From assembly GCA_020848035.1 (NCBI GenBank), contig JADLAX010000027.1, positions 1 to 41,527 on the forward strand: a DNA stretch of 41,527 nucleotides. The letters are read 5' to 3'. The notes under the pieces are model-generated. The model did no database searches. It was given only the letters and a program-made list of their open reading frames with translations, and was not told where the DNA came from. Below, in pieces: positions 8,147-16,018 of the stretch. Position numbers and translations under genes: made by a program. The first letter of the stretch is position 1. The number at the start of each line of letters is the position of its first letter. Origin of the DNA: Anaerolineae bacterium. Lineage in GTDB: Bacteria; Chloroflexota; Anaerolineae; Promineifilales; Promineifilaceae.

Positions 8147-8200
8147 AGATTAGAGATTGGAGATTTTTGCAATCTCTAATCTCCAATCTCCAATCTCTAT
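8138..8200. repeat. Heptamer hairpin (GAGATTA words), copy 2
   Basis: GGAGATTAGAGATTAGAGAT then TGGAGA, spacer TTTTTGC, and complementary AATCTCTAATCTCCAATCTC words. The first repeat word overlaps the end of the NuoB-like gene and supplies its Gly-Asp-stop. The far side ends just before GGAG, the Shine-Dalgarno of the next gene. Confidence 0.85.
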
Positions 8201-8213
8201 TTTGGAGTTCATC

Positions 8214-9875
8214 ATGGACACAGAAGCACTGTTAGATTTTGACATTTTGGGAAAATTACTGCTGCCCTGGGCCGAATCGGTCGAAAGTCCAGAGCCGGAT
8301 CGGGTGGATGTGGTGCTGGCGGCGGAGGATTTGGTAACGGCCGTTTCCACCCTCCTAGATGCCCATTGGGGTTATTTAGCCGCCATCACCGGGCTAGACG
8401 GCGAGGTGTTGGAGGGGCTGTACCACTTTTGCCAGGATGCGGCCGTTCTCACCCTGCGCGTGCCGTTGCCCAAAGACAATCCGGTGGTGCCCAGCCTGTG
8501 CGGGCTGATTCCCTCGGCCACGGTGCACGAGCAGGAGCTGATGGAGATGTTTGGCATCACGGTGACGGACACGCCGCACACGGGCCACCTTTTCCTGCCG
8601 GACGACTGGCCTGCGGACGTCTATCCGCTGCGCAAGGAGTTTGATGCGAGCGTGGTGGTGGGCGACGGCCGTACCGCCGCCCCTACCCCCGTTGAACCGG
8701 GCAGCAACAAATTTATTGTGCCGATTGGCCCGCAGCACCCGGCGCTGAAAGAACCGGCCCACTTTGAATTTGCTGTGGATGGCGAGATAGTCACCGACGG
8801 CGCGGTGCGGCTGGGCTATGCCCATCGCGGCATCGAAAAAGCGACCGAATCCCGCACCTGGACGCAAGATTTGTACCTGCTGGAGCGCATCTGCGGCATT
8901 TGCTCGCACATCCACACCCTGGCCTACGTGCTGGGCGTGGAGAAGCTGGCGGGCGTCACCGCCCCGCCGCGCGCTCAGGCCATCCGCGTGCTGGTGGCCG
9001 AGCTGGAGCGGTTCCACAGCCACCTGCTCTGGTTTGGCGTGGCCGCTCATGAGGCCGGATTCGACACGCTGTTCATGTACACCTGGCGCGATCGCGAAAC
9101 GGTGATGGATATCCTGGAAAATTTGACGGGCAACCGGGTGAACTACTCGGCCAACCTGCTCGGCGGGGTGAAGTTTGACGTGACGCCAGAGCAAATCGAG
9201 ATGATCCTGGAAGGGCTGGACTTTTTCGACGGCCGTATCAAACATTACCTGAACGTGGTGAGCCACGACGGCATGTTCTTGCAGCGCACACGCAACATTG
9301 GGGTGATGACGGCCGTTCAGGCCGAACAGCTGGGCTGCGTCGGTCCCAACGCCCGCGCCTCTGGCGTCACCCGCGACGTGCGCATTGAAGCGCCCTACGC
9401 CGCCTACGACGTCTTCCCGGTGGAGCCGATCATCGCTACCAGCGGCGATTTGGAGGCGCGTTTTATGGTGCGCCTGCAAGAGCTGCAAGCCTCCAGCACG
9501 ATGCTGCGCCACCTGCTGGCCAATCTGCCCGAAGGTGAATTGACGACGCGCATGCCGCGCAAAATCAAGCCCGGTGAAACAATCAGCCGGGTGGAAGCAC
9601 CGCGCGGCGAGCTGCTGTACTTCATCAAAAGCAACGGGGCCAACATGCCGGATCGCATCAAGGTGCGCACCCCCACGCTGGTCAACATGGCCTCGGTGAT
9701 GAGCCTGGCCGTCGGCCACCAGCTGGCGGACATGCCGATGCTGCTGGCCGGGGTGGACCCGTGCTTCTCCTGCAACGATCGGGCGGTGTCGGTAAGATCG
9801 GTGGGGGTAGACGGCCGTATCTGGTCCTGGGCCGAGCTGCGGCAGTATGGCATTGATTGGTATGCAAAAAAGTAA
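8214..9875 (+). CDS. [NiFe] hydrogenase large subunit, fused NuoC-NuoD (MbhK-MbhL) type
   Basis: Fusion of 553 residues. Residues about 1-145 are the 30-kDa NuoC-like domain, including HEQELMEMFGI. From about 165 it is the 49-kDa/NuoD-like catalytic subunit, beginning IGPQHPALKEP. Both NiFe-binding motifs are intact: ERICGICSHIH (Cys227, Cys230) and DPCFSCNDR (Cys517, Cys520). Complex I NuoD lacks these cysteines, so this is a true hydrogenase that should oxidise or evolve H2. In HycE the precursor is cut after the Arg of the second motif. Here that would be Arg523, removing about 30 residues, and the matching protease gene is at 11336. The start ATG at 8214 has GGAG upstream; the extension to 8157 is heptamer repeat. 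Confidence 0.93.
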   Translation: MDTEALLDFDILGKLLLPWAESVESPEPDRVDVVLAAEDLVTAVSTLLDAHWGYLAAITGLDGEVLEGLYHFCQDAAVLTLRVPLPKDNPVVPSLCGLIPSATVHEQELMEMFGITVTDTPHTGHLFLPDDWPADVYPLRKEFDASVVVGDGRTAAPTPVEPGSNKFIVPIGPQHPALKEPAHFEFAVDGEIVTDGAVRLGYAHRGIEKATESRTWTQDLYLLERICGICSHIHTLAYVLGVEKLAGVTAPPRAQAIRVLVAELERFHSHLLWFGVAAHEAGFDTLFMYTWRDRETVMDILENLTGNRVNYSANLLGGVKFDVTPEQIEMILEGLDFFDGRIKHYLNVVSHDGMFLQRTRNIGVMTAVQAEQLGCVGPNARASGVTRDVRIEAPYAAYDVFPVEPIIATSGDLEARFMVRLQELQASSTMLRHLLANLPEGELTTRMPRKIKPGETISRVEAPRGELLYFIKSNGANMPDRIKVRTPTLVNMASVMSLAVGHQLADMPMLLAGVDPCFSCNDRAVSVRSVGVDGRIWSWAELRQYGIDWYAKK

Positions 9876-9900
9876 TGGGACAATGACAAACTTTATCAAC

Positions 9901-9939
9901 AGATTACGCAGATTTATCAGATTTTTATCTGCGTAATCT
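9901..9939. repeat. Inverted repeat AGATTACGCAGAT
   Basis: Perfect 13-bp arms at 9901-9913 and 9927-9939 around a 13-nt loop, in the 128-bp gap between the large-subunit gene and the NuoH-like gene. The words continue past the stem (CTGCGAAATCT). No T-run directly follows the stem, so it may attenuate or process the mRNA instead of ending it. A related but different hairpin is at 40518-40562. Confidence 0.8.
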
Positions 9940-10003
9940 GCGAAATCTTTGATTATTTTCTTGCTCTTCACGCAAGGAATTCATTATTAACGGACAAAAT
10001 GGT

Positions 10004-10939
10004 ATGAACGGAATCCTAAACATCCTCGCCATCCTCATCTTCCCCAGTGGTATTTTTCTGCTGCTGAACGGGTTGGCTTACGAATGGGTCGATCGCAAGA
10101 TGCTGGCCCGCCTGCAAAACCGCGTCGGGCCGCGCTGGTTCCAGCCGGTGGCCGATGTGGTCAAGCTGCTGGTGAAAGAAGAAGTGCTGCCCCGTGACGC
10201 CAACCACACCTTGTTCATCCTGCTGCCCATCATCGCCGTGGCCGGGCCGCTGACGGCGGCGCTGTACGTGCCGATTGCCGGACTGCCACCCGCCTTCAGC
10301 TTCCAGGGCGACCTGGTCGTGGCGCTGTACCTGCTGAGCCTGCTGACGCTGTGCACCGGGCTGGCCGGGGCCAACACACGCAGCCGCTTCTCGCTGGTGG
10401 GGGCAACGCGCACCCTGACGCAGCTGTTCGCCTACGAAGCCCCGTTCCTCATGGCGCTGCTGGGTCCGGCGATTGTGGCGGGCAGCTGGCAAATTAACGA
10501 AATTATGGGGTTTGTAAACGGCCGTTGGCTGCTCCTCAACCAACCCCTCGGCTTTCTGGTGGCTATCATAGGCCTGATGGGCAAGCTGGAGCTGCCCCCG
10601 TTTGACGCCCCCGAAGCCGAAACGGAAATCGTGGCCGGAGCACTGACCGAGTACAGCGGCCGAGGCATGGCCCTCTTCCACCTGGGCAAGGTAGCCGAAC
10701 TGGTGATTGGCCTGACGCTGGTGGCCACGTTTTACCTGGGCGGCGTTGGCTCGCCGCTGGAATATTTGCTGAAGACGGTGGGGCTGCTGCTGGGGCTGGC
10801 CGGTTTTCAGGCATTGATGACCCGGCTGCGCATCGACCAGACGGTCGGGCTGTGGTGGCGCTACGGCTCGCTGCTGGTCATTGTGCAGTGGCTCATTTTA
10901 GCCGTCGTGAAATTTGTTCAGGCAGGAGGTGCGTCATGA
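10004..10939 (+). CDS. Membrane-bound hydrogenase subunit, NuoH/MbhM-like
   Basis: Membrane protein of 311 residues, about eight helices, that anchors the peripheral hydrogenase module and links it to the ion channels. The N-terminal part shows DRKMLARLQNRVGP (30-43), and the family's best signature ELPPFDAPEAETEIVAG is at 196-212. It ends with an ATGA overlap with the ferredoxin-like gene. The Shine-Dalgarno at 10004 is poor, because AAGGAA lies about 25 bases upstream. Confidence 0.92.
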   Translation: MNGILNILAILIFPSGIFLLLNGLAYEWVDRKMLARLQNRVGPRWFQPVADVVKLLVKEEVLPRDANHTLFILLPIIAVAGPLTAALYVPIAGLPPAFSFQGDLVVALYLLSLLTLCTGLAGANTRSRFSLVGATRTLTQLFAYEAPFLMALLGPAIVAGSWQINEIMGFVNGRWLLLNQPLGFLVAIIGLMGKLELPPFDAPEAETEIVAGALTEYSGRGMALFHLGKVAELVIGLTLVATFYLGGVGSPLEYLLKTVGLLLGLAGFQALMTRLRIDQTVGLWWRYGSLLVIVQWLILAVVKFVQAGGAS

Positions 10940-11361
10940 AAGTGGGAACCATGCTGCAAGATATTGTCTCTTCCCTGTTCCATCGCCCGGTGACGGAGCA
11001 GTACCCCTTTGAAAAGCGGCCTGCACCGCCACGCACGCGGGGTATGCTGCACTGGAACCCGGAAAAATGCACCGGCTGCTGCCTGTGCAATTCAGACTGT
11101 CCGGCCAACGCGATTGAACTGATTACCATCGACAAGAAGGCGAAGCAGTTTGTGATGCGCTACCATCCAGACCACTGCACCTTTTGCGGGCAGTGTGTGG
11201 AAAGCTGCCGCTTTGGCTGCATTGAGATGTCCAGCGAAGAGTGGGAACTAGCGGCCACAACCAAAGAGCCGTTTACGGTGACGTATGGACGAGATGAGGA
11301 TATCGAGGCCCTGCTGGCAAAACGAGCTGCAGGCGATGCTGAACCGGCTGACGAAAGCTGA
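10936..11361 (+). CDS. Membrane-bound hydrogenase ferredoxin-like subunit, NuoI/MbhN-like
   Basis: Electron-transfer subunit of 141 residues with two [4Fe-4S] motifs: CTGCCLCNSDCP (Cys45, 48, 51, 55) and CTFCGQCVESC (Cys81, 84, 87, 91). By homology it is the entry point for electrons from ferredoxin to the hydrogenase. The start overlaps the NuoH-like stop as ATGA, and AGGAGGT lies just upstream, so translation is coupled and strong. After the clusters, about 45 residues form an acidic, Ala-rich tail. Confidence 0.92.
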   Translation: MKVGTMLQDIVSSLFHRPVTEQYPFEKRPAPPRTRGMLHWNPEKCTGCCLCNSDCPANAIELITIDKKAKQFVMRYHPDHCTFCGQCVESCRFGCIEMSSEEWELAATTKEPFTVTYGRDEDIEALLAKRAAGDAEPADES

Positions 11362-11809
11362 ACGGCCGTTTCGTCTCGCCATTCTTGGTGTAGGCCAAAC
11401 CCTGCGCGGGGATGATGGGGTCGGGCTGGCGGTGGTAAGGGGGTTACGGCCGTACGCCCACCCCAACCTGCTGCTCATCGAAGCCGCCCACGCCCCGGAA
11501 AACTGCACCGGCCAGGTGCGCCGTTTTGCGCCCAACCTGGTGCTGCTGGTCGATGCCGCGCAGCTGGAGGAGCCGCCCGGCACCATCCGCTGGCTGGATT
11601 GGCGTCATTGCGACGGGCTGAGCGCCTCGACGCACACCATGCCGCTGTCTTTGTTGGGGGAATATTTTACGGCCGTACTCCACTGCGAAGTTGCCCTGAT
11701 TGGCATCCAACCGGCCAGTCTGGACCTGGGTGAAACGCTCTCGCCAGAAGCCACCGCCGCCGCCGGGCAAGTCGTTGAAGCTCTGGCTGGCATCTTCCTG
11801 GCGGTTTAA
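11336..11809 (+). CDS. HycI-type [NiFe] hydrogenase maturation endopeptidase
   Basis: Protein of 157 residues that should remove the C-terminal peptide of the large subunit after nickel insertion. The opening strand and loop LGVGQTLRGDDGVGLAVV match the family GxGNxxxxDDG motif, with Gln in place of Asn. HAPENC, VDAAQ (Asp73), STHTMPL (His100) and IGIQPASL match HycI segment by segment, and Asp27, Asp73 and His100 are the likely nickel ligands. It overlaps the ferredoxin-like gene by 26 bp. The in-frame start at 11285 would lengthen the overlap to 77 bp. I prefer 11336, which has AGGCG upstream, but am not certain. It is the last gene of the operon. Confidence 0.85.
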   Translation: MLNRLTKAERPFRLAILGVGQTLRGDDGVGLAVVRGLRPYAHPNLLLIEAAHAPENCTGQVRRFAPNLVLLVDAAQLEEPPGTIRWLDWRHCDGLSASTHTMPLSLLGEYFTAVLHCEVALIGIQPASLDLGETLSPEATAAAGQVVEALAGIFLAV

Positions 11810-11820
11810 GGGAAATTTTG

Positions 11821-11884
11821 GACGCGGATGAACGCGGATGACGCGGATTAATAAGATCAGCGTTCATCCGCGTTTATCCGCGTC
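11821..11884. terminator. GACGCGGAT word hairpin between convergent genes
   Basis: GACGCGGATGAACGCGGATG (11821-11840) pairs with CATCCGCG and ATCCGCGTC words ending at 11884; the outermost arms GACGCGGAT/ATCCGCGTC are perfect. It lies between the converging ends of the hydrogenase operon and htpG and could end transcription from either side. Only a short T-rich stretch (CCTATTTTCTTG) follows, so it is a plausible, not textbook, terminator. Confidence 0.5.
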
Positions 11885-11956
11885 CTATTTTCTTGTTTGC
11901 CGGAACGGCCGTAATCGCCAATGTTTAGCGGAAAATAGAGCAGATTGGATTCGCCG

Positions 11957-13858
11957 TTATGACTTATCTGCCTGGGCGGCGGCGAGGGTGAGGAGCTGCT
12001 GAATGCGCGGCAGGATGTCGGCCGGGTTGGGGTGCAGCCCTTCCTGGATGAGGGCGCTGTCGTACAGCTGCTCGATGCCCAGGTTGATGAGTTCGTTGTC
12101 GGGCTGGTTGGCCACCAGGTGGGCCAGGTGGGCCACCAGCGGATGATTGCGGTTCACTTCCAGGATGCGCTTGGGCACTTCGTAATCCTGCTTGAGCAGC
12201 CGCTGAATGCGGTCCATCTCCCGGTTCTGTGCGTCGGCCGGGGAAACCAGGCGCACCGGGCTGTTTTTCAGCACTTTGGAAGCACGGACTTCCCGCACTT
12301 TGTCGCCCAGTGTGGTGACGCAACGGCCGATAAATTGATTGAACTCTTTCTCCGGCACGGCCGTTTCGCTCTCTTCCTCTTTGGCCTCTTCTTCCGTCTC
12401 CGGCAGCTCAATGTCGGCGTCGTCGATGTTTTTGAACGGCGTCTCTTTGTATTCCATCAGCCCAGGCGCAATCAGCACGTCCAGCGGATCGACCCAATAG
12501 AGCACTTCCAGGTCACGGGCTTTGAACGGGTCCAGGTGTGGGCTGTTGGCCACCGAGGAAACAGAATCGCCGGTGACGTAGTAGATTTCGGTCTGGCTGC
12601 CGGGCTTGCGCTCCAGGTAGGCATCCAGCGAGGTGAGCTCACCGTTGGATTTGGAGGTATGGTAGCGGAAGAAGGGCAGCACGTCCTCTTTGGCGGCGGG
12701 GTCGATGGCGGTGCCTTCTTTGAAGTAACGGCCGTATTCCCCCCAAAACTGCTGGTATTTTTCCGGTTCACTGTCGGCCAGCTTTTTCAGCTCGCGCAGG
12801 ACGCGCCCCTTGATCATCTTGCCCAACTGACGCATCAGGCGGTTGTTCTGCACCGTCTCGCGGCTCACGTTCAGCGGCAAATCTTCCGAATCCACCACGC
12901 CATCAACAAATTCCAGCCACTTGGGCAGCAAATCGGTGCAGTATTCCTGGATGAGCACATTGTGCGAGTAGAGCATCACGCCGGGGTCTTTGCGGCTGGT
13001 CAGGATGCCCTTTTCGCGCTTGGCCGGGATAAATAGCAGCGCCCGCACGTTCACCGGCGCGTCGGAGCTAAAGTGGATGGTCAGCAGCGGCTCTTCAAAA
13101 TCCATCGTCATCTGGCGGTAGAAGTTGGTGTAATCCTCCTGGGTTACGTCAGATGGCTGCTTGCGCCACAGCGGCGTTTGCTGGTTGGCCTGCTCGCCCG
13201 CCACGTAAATGGGGTAGCGCACAAAATCGGAATGCTTTTTGATGATCTGCTTCAATTTCCACTGGCTGGCCAGGTCGGCGGCGTCTTTTTTGAGGGTGAT
13301 GTGCATTTCCGTGCCGCGATCTTCTTTTTCGGCCGGTTCAACGTGAAACTCATCGCTGCCGTCGGAAATCCAGGCGGCGGCTTTGGCCCGCTTCTTGTAG
13401 CTGCGCGAGACCACGCGCACCTCGTCGGCGACCATAAACACGGAGTAGAAGCCGACGCCAAACTGCCCGATCACGTCGTTGGGATCAAGCTCCTTGTTGT
13501 CGCTGACCTTGTCCAAAAATTCGCGCGCGCCAGACTGGGCGATGGTGCCCAGGTTGGTGATCAGCTCCTCACGCGTCATGCCGATGCCGCTGTCTTTGAT
13601 GATGATCTTCTTGGGTTCGCCCTCGGCCACTTCGGGGATTTCGATGTGGATGGCCAGCTCGGCGTCGGGGTCGAGCACGTCGCGGTTGGTGAGCATTTCA
13701 AAATGGAGCCGCGTCAGGGCGTCGGAGGCATTGGAGATGAGTTCGCGCAGGAAGATATCCTGCTCTTTGTAGAGGGAATGGACGAGGATTTGCAGCAGCT
13801 GCTTCACCTCGGCCTTAAAGCGGTAGTCGGCGGTTGGGGTTTGTTCAGCAGTTGTCAT
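11957..13858 (-). CDS. htpG: Molecular chaperone HtpG (Hsp90)
   Basis: Full-length bacterial Hsp90 of 633 residues. The N-terminal GHKL ATPase domain shows FLRELISNASDAL (Glu39 catalytic, Asn43 for Mg-ATP) and DSGIGMTREEL, followed by the lid region and GQFGVGFYS. Middle and C-terminal domains follow. A short acidic linker (EETEEEAKEEESE, near 496-509) lies in the C-terminal half. It is a cytosolic chaperone dimer. The start ATG at 13858 is backed by AAGGAGAG. It is a single gene, convergent with the hydrogenase operon, with an imperfect CACAGATT word repeat upstream. Confidence 0.96.
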   Translation of the reverse strand: MTTAEQTPTADYRFKAEVKQLLQILVHSLYKEQDIFLRELISNASDALTRLHFEMLTNRDVLDPDAELAIHIEIPEVAEGEPKKIIIKDSGIGMTREELITNLGTIAQSGAREFLDKVSDNKELDPNDVIGQFGVGFYSVFMVADEVRVVSRSYKKRAKAAAWISDGSDEFHVEPAEKEDRGTEMHITLKKDAADLASQWKLKQIIKKHSDFVRYPIYVAGEQANQQTPLWRKQPSDVTQEDYTNFYRQMTMDFEEPLLTIHFSSDAPVNVRALLFIPAKREKGILTSRKDPGVMLYSHNVLIQEYCTDLLPKWLEFVDGVVDSEDLPLNVSRETVQNNRLMRQLGKMIKGRVLRELKKLADSEPEKYQQFWGEYGRYFKEGTAIDPAAKEDVLPFFRYHTSKSNGELTSLDAYLERKPGSQTEIYYVTGDSVSSVANSPHLDPFKARDLEVLYWVDPLDVLIAPGLMEYKETPFKNIDDADIELPETEEEAKEEESETAVPEKEFNQFIGRCVTTLGDKVREVRASKVLKNSPVRLVSPADAQNREMDRIQRLLKQDYEVPKRILEVNRNHPLVAHLAHLVANQPDNELINLGIEQLYDSALIQEGLHPNPADILPRIQQLLTLAAAQADKS

Positions 13859-13877
13859 TTAGCACTCTCCTTCTTGT

Positions 13878-13942
13878 ATATCCACAGATTACACAGATTC
13901 CACAGATTTAAGTTCTTATCTGTGCCATCTATGAAATCTATG
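13878..13942. repeat. CACAGATTACACAGATTCCA word repeat, imperfect hairpin
   Basis: CCACAGATTACACAGATTCC and CACAGATTT pair imperfectly with ATCTGTGCC, ATCTATG and AAATCTATGG further right. It sits directly upstream of htpG, in its leader, and so would be in the 5' untranslated RNA or the promoter region. The rest of the gap to 14118 shows two ACGGCCGT copies (13999, 14050) and no obvious consensus promoter. Confidence 0.6.
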
Positions 13943-14118
13943 GTTGTTTATTTGTGAAAAATATAGTGGTTGCGTTCCATGTGGCTGTTGGGCCGGGAAC
14001 GGCCGTAATCATACCCCGCTTCCGTTAGACATGCATAAGATCAGGCGTTGACGGCCGTGGCAAATCCAGTAAGATGGAACTGGATACCAACCCCAACCCA
14101 CAACTCAAGGAGCAGCAC

Positions 14119-14505
14119 ATGAGCAGAGAAGCGTTTCAAGGGACGATCAGCGGCTACTTTGCCGCCATTCGGGCGATGGATGAGGCGGCGTTTACGGCCG
14201 TCTTCGCCCCCGATGCCGAAAGCCACGATCCAGTCGGTGCGCCGCCGTTCAGCGGCCACGACGGCCTGCGCAAATTTTTCGGCGGCATCAAGGCTACTTT
14301 TAGCGAGCTGAACATGCGGGAAACGGCCGTGTACATCAACAAAAATGAAGCGGCCGTGCACTGGCAGGCCGACGGCGTCGGCAAAAACGGCAAAACCACC
14401 CACTTCTCCGGCATCAACCTGTTTAGCTTCAGCATCAACGGCCAGATCAGCAACCTGCGCGCCTACTGGGATCCCCGCGCCATGATGGCCCAGCTCAAAG
14501 AGTGA
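14119..14505 (+). CDS. SnoaL/NTF2-like protein
   Basis: Small protein of 128 residues with the cone-shaped NTF2 fold pattern: an N-terminal helix pair (FQGTISGYFAAIRAMDEAAF), the typical FAPDAESHDPVGAPPFSGHD loop and a final RAYWDP strand. This fold includes ketosteroid isomerase-like and polyketide cyclase-like enzymes as well as non-catalytic proteins. The His-Asp pair in SHDP is suggestive, but no reaction can be named. AAGGAGCAGCAC precedes the ATG. It is a stand-alone gene with no obvious partner. Confidence 0.75.
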   Translation: MSREAFQGTISGYFAAIRAMDEAAFTAVFAPDAESHDPVGAPPFSGHDGLRKFFGGIKATFSELNMRETAVYINKNEAAVHWQADGVGKNGKTTHFSGINLFSFSINGQISNLRAYWDPRAMMAQLKE

Positions 14506-14512
14506 AATAACT

Positions 14513-14572
14513 GGCCACGAATTTCGCGAATTAGCGCAAAAAAATTCGTGGAATTCGTGGAATTCGCGGCAA
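14513..14572. repeat. ATTCGTGG/CCACGAAT word hairpin
   Basis: CCACGAATTTCGCGAATTAG on the left, an A-run in the middle, and ATTCGTGGAATTCGTGGAAT then TCGCGGC on the right. It lies between the convergent NTF2-like and metalloprotease-like genes and could act as a bidirectional terminator. Confidence 0.65.
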
Positions 14573-14585
14573 ATCTCTCAAACTT

Positions 14586-15764
14586 CTAGCGGCGCAGGAT
14601 GAGGACCAGCAGGCCAAAACTGCCCGCCACCAACAGCAGCCACAGGCCGTTTTCGGTAAGGAAGGTGAGCCAGGCGGGCTGTGGCGCTTGAGCATCGAGC
14701 CAGGTCACTTCAAGGTCCGCCAGCGACATATCCAGCGTTTGGGTCAGACCAGCCTCGCAGCTGACACCCTCAAGGTAGAGGGTGCCCAACTGGCGCAGCG
14801 CCTGGTCGCCAAATTGGGCCTGGATGGTTTGCAGCAGCGACACACTTTGCGCCAGGGCCAGCTCAGCCTGGTCTGGCTCAGTCGGAAAGTTGAGGCAGAG
14901 CTGGGGCAGCGGCAGGGTTGCTGTGGTGGCAACGGCCGTTGCCACCCGATCATCCCGCGCCGCATCTGGTCCGGCGGCCAGCAGAGCGATGCCTTCTTCG
15001 TACCAATACGGCGGCACGCCAGCGGCCTCGGGCTGGTGCAGGCGCAGGTGGGTCAGTGCGTGGGGAATGGATTGGCGTAGTTCGGCAACGGCCGTAAGGG
15101 AATTGACCGCGGTTACCAGCAGCACCCCCAAATCAGGATCGACGTGACCGGCCACCACGTCCCGTCCAGCCAGCCGCAGCCCGGTGCGTAAATCCCCGGT
15201 GGAGGGGTAGATGTAGACGTTGAGGGGGGAAACGGCCGTTGGCGGCAACATGGCGTCGAGCGTCTGGCGGCTTTCCTGCACAATCTGCCAGGCCGTCTGG
15301 CCCAGATCGGGGTCGTTGCCCGTCCAATACACCGTCACGTCCTCGGCGGCAAAGGTGCGCCAGGCAAAGCGGTCATCGCGGTAGGTAACGGTTGCTTCGG
15401 GCACCTCGTAGGTTTGAGAATCGGCTGTCGTGACCACCCACCAGTAGCGCAGATCGGCAAATGGCGGTATTTCCAGCAAATCGCGCTTCAAATTGTAAAC
15501 GGCCGTCAGCTGGCCCGATTCGCCTGGGTCAATCGTTGCTTCGGCCATAAACGGCGTCGCCGCATTGCCCACCAGCAAAAACAGATCCACTTCGGTCACC
15601 GTTTCGGCCATCGGACCAGTGAGGGAAAAGGTGATGCCCTGACCAAAGGTAACTTCAGCCTGGCTGGTCAGCGCTTCGGCTTGGGCGTGCAGGGGGAGGG
15701 ATACGGCCGTAACCGACCCCAGCACCAAACAAACCATCACCAGCCACAACATCCATCGTTTCAT
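14586..15764 (-). CDS. Membrane-anchored MA-type metalloprotease-like protein, catalytic Glu missing
   Basis: Protein of 392 residues with an N-terminal signal peptide (WLVMVCLVLGSVTAVSLPLH) and a C-terminal membrane helix ending LLVLILRR, so it should face outside the membrane. Residues about 225-262 have the layout of peptidase MA-like gluzincins common in Chloroflexota: PHALTHLRLHQ followed by PPYWYEEGIALLA. In active relatives the first motif is HExxH. Here it reads His235-Ala-Leu-Thr-His239, so the catalytic Glu is replaced while both zinc His and the downstream Glu pair remain. The N-terminal region (about 30-130) looks like a beta-sandwich. It carries five in-frame ACGGCCGT sites. It may be a zinc-binding non-enzyme. 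Confidence 0.65.
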   Translation of the reverse strand: MKRWMLWLVMVCLVLGSVTAVSLPLHAQAEALTSQAEVTFGQGITFSLTGPMAETVTEVDLFLLVGNAATPFMAEATIDPGESGQLTAVYNLKRDLLEIPPFADLRYWWVVTTADSQTYEVPEATVTYRDDRFAWRTFAAEDVTVYWTGNDPDLGQTAWQIVQESRQTLDAMLPPTAVSPLNVYIYPSTGDLRTGLRLAGRDVVAGHVDPDLGVLLVTAVNSLTAVAELRQSIPHALTHLRLHQPEAAGVPPYWYEEGIALLAAGPDAARDDRVATAVATTATLPLPQLCLNFPTEPDQAELALAQSVSLLQTIQAQFGDQALRQLGTLYLEGVSCEAGLTQTLDMSLADLEVTWLDAQAPQPAWLTFLTENGLWLLLVAGSFGLLVLILRR

Positions 15765-16018
15765 GCCAAAATTGTATCCTGCCCGCCGGGTAAAAGTAAG
15801 AGCATTTATCCCGTTGCTGGCTTAATTAAGGTTTTTTGGCTTTTCAGGATTTCATCGTGTTCACACCGGATGTAGGGGCGACCCTTGTGGTCGCCCTCGA
15901 CTGGGCGGGTACAAGACCCGCTCCTACATTTAGCGATACTCCACGAGATGCCAAAGACCCGGTTTTTTGTTTACCCAGCGGGCGGGATGCTGCGGAGGAC
16001 CTCAGCATGACAGGCAAC
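15765..16018. other. Intergenic region with a cloverleaf-like repeat
   Basis: This 254-bp gap lies between the metalloprotease-like start and the AEC transporter stop, both on the minus strand. It contains the three-stem element at 15871-15928. The remainder shows no ORF or RNA gene that I can support. Confidence 0.5.
15871..15928. repeat. Cloverleaf-like palindromic repeat TGTAGGGGCGACC
   Basis: The outer arms TGTAGGGGCG and CGCTCCTACA pair with one G-T wobble. Inside are two hairpins: GGGCGACC-CTTGT-GGTCGCCC and GCGGGT-ACAAG-ACCCGC. The whole 58-bp unit can fold as a compact three-way structure. A second element of similar build with different words is at 19424-19474. Confidence 0.8.

Noticed and set aside
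7203..8200. Tandem heptamers as a CRISPR array
   Set aside because: Units are 7 bp with no spacers of 25-40 bp, and the run is mirrored into a hairpin. There are no cas genes in the window.
8394..9971. A 525-residue open frame antisense to the hydrogenase large subunit
   Set aside because: It is opposite a gene with intact catalytic motifs, its translation is rich in His, Gln and Arg as expected of a shadow frame in GC-rich DNA, and no family is recognisable.
2989..11809. Reading the operon as respiratory complex I
   Set aside because: The large subunit keeps both CxxC pairs that bind NiFe, there are no NuoE/F/G or NuoN genes, and a HycI-type protease is present. This is a hydrogenase, although related to complex I.
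12032..13957. Long plus-strand frames opposite htpG (334 and 294 residues)
   Set aside because: Shadow frames of a well-conserved chaperone gene. Their composition (runs of Val, Gly, Phe and His) mirrors the htpG codons.
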